Shown here: piece by piece, positions 59,181 to 64,000 of the stretch | Layout of the letters: every line of letters begins with the position of its first letter | How positions within the stretch are numbered: the first letter of the stretch is position 1 | From: Gossypium raimondii | Taxonomy: Eukaryota; Streptophyta; Magnoliopsida; Malvales; Malvaceae | DNA length: 64,000 bases | Assembly (NCBI RefSeq): GCF_025698545.1 | Contig: NC_068566.1 | Coordinates: 46,479,192 to 46,543,191, forward strand | Direction of reading: 5' to 3' | Translations under genes and position numbers: made by a program | Notes under the pieces: model-generated | The model's database searches: none | What the model was told of the DNA's origin: nothing | Seen by the model: only the letters and a program-made list of their open reading frames with translations

Positions 59181-59511
59181 GTATGGCATGTTATTTCGTT
59201 TTAAATTTAATAATATGTTTATTTTTTCAGAAAAAGAATAAACTAGAAAAATCTAACTTTCTAGAAAATAAAAATATATATTTTAAAATAAATACTAATA
59301 ATGATACAAATAAATTTAAATTTCTATCATTGTGGTCTTCATTTTCTTGGTTCAATTTAAATTGTGGTCACCATCTTAGATCAACACTTGACTTTTGATG
59401 GAATTAATTTCTTCATAGTTGAAAATTTCCTAAACAATTATAAAATTATAATAAAAACAGTAATAGTACTTAGAAAAAAAAATATAAATTATAATTACAA
59501 TTAATAATAAC
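59181..59511 (+). repeat. Direct repeat X, copy 2
   Basis: The second copy of the block at 57571-57898, with a handful of substitutions and small indels. Confidence 0.9.
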
Positions 59512-59599
59512 GTTAAAATTTTCACACTAAACAAGGGAATAAATTTAAAATAAATCTAATATAATAAACTAAATAAGGATGATGAAATAATATCACAAT

Positions 59600-60165
59600 T
59601 TAGTCTTCTTATTCATCCACACTTGTTTTTCCTTCCTCGCAACAGATGTGCCATAAGGAGTGGGCACTTCGTTAGGCATTGCGCCTCCAACATAGATCAT
59701 GCAATATCTTGAATTAATGAGGTCTTATATGACCAGGAGTACCACAATAATGGTAAATCACCTTACGGGAATGAACAGTCTTCTTGGATAGCTTGAAAAA
59801 CATTGGCTTAGCTCTTTCACTTGCTTCCTTCAAACCAAATGCTTTTACGAAGACTATAGGACTTTCCATTACAGCCTTCCCTTTAGCAACAAAACCTAAT
59901 CCTCCTTTGATTGGTTCTTTTTTCCTAGCTGCTAAGATCTCATTGAGTTTGCTGCTTCTCGTATTAAACTTTTTAAGCATAAGTTTTGTACCAACAAGTT
60001 CCTTCTTCACCTTCACAAAGTTGTCAAGTTCCTCAGCAATGAGTGATTCGTTTGTTTCCGCCTGTTTAACCAACTTTGCATTTTCATCCTTCAACTGATT
60101 ATTTTCCTTAACCAATTGAGCATTGAAGTCACATACTTGCCCTCATTTTCCTAACATCACTTTAT
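59600..60165 (-). pseudogene. Ty1/copia gag C-terminal remnant
   Basis: The minus-strand frame 60115-59714 gives a coiled coil (NAKLVKQAETNESLIAEELD), KGGLGFVAKGKAV, then a zinc knuckle YHYCGTPGHIRPH in which the final cysteine is lost. A short PTPYGTS tail follows. It is closely related to 17870-18265 and is cut off at 60171 by the segmental duplication. Confidence 0.75.
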
Positions 60166-61694
60166 ATGTCTAAATTAATCCAAACATGAAAAGAACTAAT
60201 CTAAAAAGTTTCCAAATTTTGAGTATATACCAATACCTAGACCAGGTACTGATACCATTATTAACTTCAAAGTCCCAAAAATCAAATTAAAATCAATAGA
60301 TATTGATACTTTCTTATAAGAATTTGATACCTTATCTTGGTATCGATATCATATTGGCATTTTGTTTGTTGGACAAAATATTTACAAACTCACTAGTATC
60401 TACACTTGAAATTTGAGTGTCAATACTTATTCTACAAGTATCGATACTTAAATTTGGTATCAATTCCATTTCAACATTCTACCAACTTAAAATACTATTC
60501 ATTTGGTAAAGTACTGATACTTTAATTAAAAGTATCAGTACTTTCTAGAAATCTTGCAAAAATGACCCTTTTGAAAACCAATTCATACCAAAGCTTAACT
60601 TAAACTCATTTATGCCTATAGCACACTTCAGTCCTGCAAACAACCAAATCAAACATACAATTTTACCACAATCATTCATTTTCTCAAACCACAATTTCCA
60701 AAGTTAACAATTGGCATCCAAACATTGCACGTAATCATGCACATTTCTTACCAAATAAATCATACAATTATCCCATATCATCATGTTTTCATACCAAATC
60801 ATACCCACAAATATCATTTAGATGCCATTCAAGACATCTCGTTAAGCTATCATCCAATCATCACATATTGAACAATTTTACACCATTCTCATAGCATTAA
60901 CCCAACCATTCCATATTCAAAATTTTGTCATCATACTCGCTTATATACATATAACATGTAAGCATCCAAAATCAAATATCACATAAGGCTCAAGTTCATG
61001 AACATTCAAAATAACACCTATGCAATACGAATTCCATATACATGCCACATAACTAAATCCGAAACGATTAAAAGCCTACCGTTGATGGATATATGCAACA
61101 TCGACATTAGAGGCCAAGTAAGAACCTTAACCCCTCTTAGAAATGATAAATCAGTATTTTAACTTTTTTTGTGAAAACTTATAAAATTATAATTTAATGT
61201 TATGATAAATATTAAATTTTAACCTCTTAAAATATCATAATTCAATTTCAATCTTTAATATAAATCTTTAGGTTCACCCGCACTAGATTGTGAATCAAAT
61301 TTCACCAATAAAAATAAAAGTAAAAGTAAATAAACAAGTGAACAACAAACACTATATATAAAAATAATATAATAATATATCAAGCTATCATATTTATGTA
61401 TGCCAAAATTGAAACAAAAGTAAAAGAAAATGTAATTTGAATTTTGGACACCCAAAATGATGCTGACAATGACCAACAACAATAATAAGACTGAATGAAT
61501 AAATAATACATGCTAACAACACTGACCAAACAAATATACAAATAAACATATAAAGAGAGAATTAGATAATAGAAATCAAGATAGTCTAAACTTGAAATGC
61601 TCTCTTTATTATTTATTATTTATTATTTATTATTTATTATGAGATGAAATCACCCCATCAACTTATGTAGGAAACATGTCACCATAGTACAGAG

Positions 61695-63856
61695 CTATAG
61701 ATGCTTTAAAAAAAACAACAAAGTGATGATTCTGGTCAAAGTTATCTTGTTGACACCTCCACTTTCACCTCCTGCAAATTTTAATGGAAAATGGGAAAGA
61801 AATTTACGATGAATTAGCACTAGGAAAAGGAAATTCATGCTAATACCAATATATGATCACCTGTTTTTCACATATTTATCCCCTAAATTAGATAACCCGA
61901 TTCAATGTATTGGGTTGATTTTAAGTCCTTTAAGTTTTAAAAGCTTTAAATAAATTTAAATTTAAATCAATTTTCATCTTAAATTATTGATATTCAAGAT
62001 TAATCAAGTTGAATCAAATTCAAATTCAATCAATTAAATTAAGTTTTTATCTCATGCCAAATAAAAATTTAAAAATAATGAAATTGTTTATTGAAAAAAA
62101 AGCTTTGTTACCTGGTGATGAGTGGAGCAGCCTTGGGAGAAGTAGCTATAGCAACAAAACATAATCCAACATATAAACAATTAGTTTCTAATCAAAATTA
62201 TGAAAAATTCAACCATATCTTACAAATAAAAGTTAAAAAGTACGAAGAATATGAATCAAGAATTGAATAAAACAAAAGAAAAAATAATTAATAAAGTCAT
62301 TTTTTTAATTTCACAAAATTTTATATTTTATCTTTATACTAAAACATTAAAAGTTATATTATCTTATTTATGTTATATTGATATAATTGTATGGTTTGTC
62401 AATAATAAAATATGGTGAGATAAATAATTGAACTAATATTTTAAATGTTTAAAATAAAATTAAGGTTGAAAAACTAGGTAAAGGTAATTCATTTTTTTTT
62501 CATTCGAATCGATCATTGTAAATACAACAAGAACAACATTTAAAAGTTTAATTTTACAGTATCTCATAGTGTAATATTTTCTACAATTGAAAATCGACAT
62601 TTCACATCAAATTTAATGCTTACCACCAAACTTTAAACATGTCTCCACGATTTATACTTGCTATCGCCAATATTGAGGCCATTTCATTTCCTTTCTTATT
62701 TGTCATAAAGTATACAACACTACCTACCTTCTCAATTTTCCTCTCAATATCCACAAATATTGATTGTAGTGACCATGATCTCATGGGATTCATGCTAATG
62801 CCAAATACCAATATTTGAATGTTTTCATATTTTTATTCTTTACTTCCACCTCTCAAGTTAATAGATTAGATTGGTTTTGAGTTAAATCAATTAATTAAAG
62901 TCGGATAAATTCCGTTTTAAAAATTTTAAATCACTTTAAATTTGAATTATTTTGGGTTTAATTCACTTTAAATTTTACCCTCTAATTAAACTCATTACAA
63001 TTTTTTTTTTGTTAAATATATACATTTTTTTTTTGCGTCCAAAGAAAAAGAATAAAAAAGTTGCTTCGAAAAAAATTTAAAGATTGCTTTGTTACCTGAT
63101 GGGGAAGGAGCAGGGGTGAGAGTAGCTGTAGCAAGAACACATAATCAAATCATGGATAATTAGTTTCTCATTAAAAAAAATATGAATGATTCAACTATAT
63201 CTTACTATTTAAAAATAAAAGAAAAGATATATATGACGATCCAGCTTTAGCTCAATTCGATTGTTGTTATTTGAAGAATCAAGAGAATGGGAATATAAAC
63301 GCCTTAAGGAAGTATTATATTCCTAATTAAAAATTTAGTGATTCTAAATAGGAGGAGGATGGATTTGCAAATTTTGATGAGAACAACCACTGAATTAAGA
63401 TTTTTAAATATCGGTCCAATTTCTTTGTTTGAATCAATATAGTAGCTGGTTTTCGGTTTTTTTATGAAATAAAAGAAGGTATCAACCCTTTTTTTTCATC
63501 CAAACAGAAAAACAAAGAGGTGATGGCTAGAAACACTGACCGGGGATGCAGCCGTTCATCTTATCAGTGACACCGCAGCCACGAGTGATCCTAAGAGCTG
63601 CAGGGATGGGGATGTTGATGTTGAAAGAACTAAGCAAAGTAGAGTTATTAATGAGGCTGCAAAGGCAAGTAAGTTCAGTAGCGACGGCTTGTCTGAGAGG
63701 GTTACAGCAATCGCCTTTCAGTTGGAGAGTGGCGTTGTTGAAGTAAGGAGCACAAGACATCAAGCTCTGCAAACAAGTCGGATCCGCAGCCGTAAATGTC
63801 GCTATCTTCGTCCCCAATATCACAAGGACCGCCATCATCAACATCTTTTGAGCCAT
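61695..63856 (-). CDS. LTPG-like: GPI-anchored non-specific lipid-transfer-like protein, copy B
   Basis: The same three-exon structure as copy A: 63856-63541, 63125-63096 and 61771-61695, 140 residues. All splice sites are conserved. The eight core cysteines are kept, but the extra cysteine at residue 92 is arginine (RITRGCGV). Exon 2 reads ATLTPAPSPS. The poly-T run in exon 3 is 8 instead of 14 bases, so the protein ends LLFFLKHL, a shorter tail with a basic residue, which may weaken GPI attachment. The 34-nt exon-like segment is also present near 62113-62146. Expression of either copy is unknown. Confidence 0.8.
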
Positions 63857-63947
63857 TGCGTTTTTCTCAATTACTCTAATTTCAATCTGCGTGTAGATGT
63901 TTTTCTTCTTCTGCCCTGCCCTCTCCTGGCTGCACTGCCATTGCTTC

Positions 63948-63954
63948 TTATATA
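63948..63954 (-). promoter_or_regulatory. TATA box of LTPG copy B
   Basis: The same TATATAAG context as copy A, about 95 bases before the ATG at 63856. Confidence 0.6.
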
Positions 63955-64000
63955 CTAATTTTTATGGAGTCATTTGGTCAGAGTTTAAAACAAGCATTTG

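Larger units (their letters stand above)
60171..64000. repeat. Segmental duplication, copy 2
   Basis: The counterpart of 52920-56800. It includes the truncated LTR, the intron sequences and the lipid-transfer gene, and is cut by the window end. Confidence 0.92.

Noticed and set aside
1..64000. tRNA, rRNA, CRISPR array, bacterial operon or known microRNA hairpin
   Set aside because: None was seen. tRNA-like boxes are explained by SINEs, hairpins by MITEs and direct repeats by LTR or tandem duplications. A covariance-model scan was not possible.

Overview
This is a gene-poor, AT-rich stretch of nuclear DNA from a flowering plant. Introns, plant-specific gene families and a dense load of LTR retrotransposon debris identify it. 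The repeat signatures make cotton (Gossypium) or a close Malvaceae relative the most likely source: LTRs with CACACGGCCGTGTG-like micro-palindromes, LTRs with a GGGAGTCGCCACC leader, and a tRNA-derived SINE family. That assignment rests on family recognition, not on a search.

Five protein-coding genes can be supported. They are a LITTLE ZIPPER (ZPR) microprotein gene (15292-15695, +), a twin CX9C MIC19/CHCHD3-like mitochondrial protein gene (25822-26364 coding, -, with a 5' UTR exon near 27544), an R2R3-MYB of the MYB20/43/85 type (31143-32036, -), and two copies of a three-exon GPI-anchored lipid-transfer-like gene (54404-56660 and 61695-63856, both -). One broken CC-NBS-LRR fragment lies at 23412-24648 (+). 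I rebuilt exon boundaries from GT/AG sites and reading phase.

Layout. 1-9560: SINEs and an old Ty3/gypsy-type LTR split by two solo LTRs of one family in opposite orientation, each with a perfect 5-bp target duplication. 9560-15200: AT-rich intergenic DNA. 15292-15695: ZPR. 16140-20650: degraded minus-strand Ty1/copia (Sirevirus-like) element that has lost most of pol. 20651-21108: CACTA-like element. 23412-24648: NLR relic. 25822-27544: MIC19-like gene with a foldback element in its intron. 31143-32036: MYB. 34400-41320: LTR remnants enclosing a third solo LTR of the same family, plus a small copia solo LTR. 44302-49051: two large gypsy-type LTRs. 51840-64000: copia pieces and a segmental duplication of about 4 kb (52920-56800 and 60171-64000, offset about 7.2 kb) that carries the lipid-transfer gene.

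The genes do not form a pathway. MYB20/43/85 factors act in secondary-wall programmes, ZPRs restrain HD-ZIP III factors, and LTPGs export or bind lipids at the cell surface. Their proximity is ordinary plant gene order. The most distinctive biology is the duplicated LTPG locus, with its internally duplicated exons and homopolymer-dependent tail, and the series of solo LTRs with readable insertion sites.
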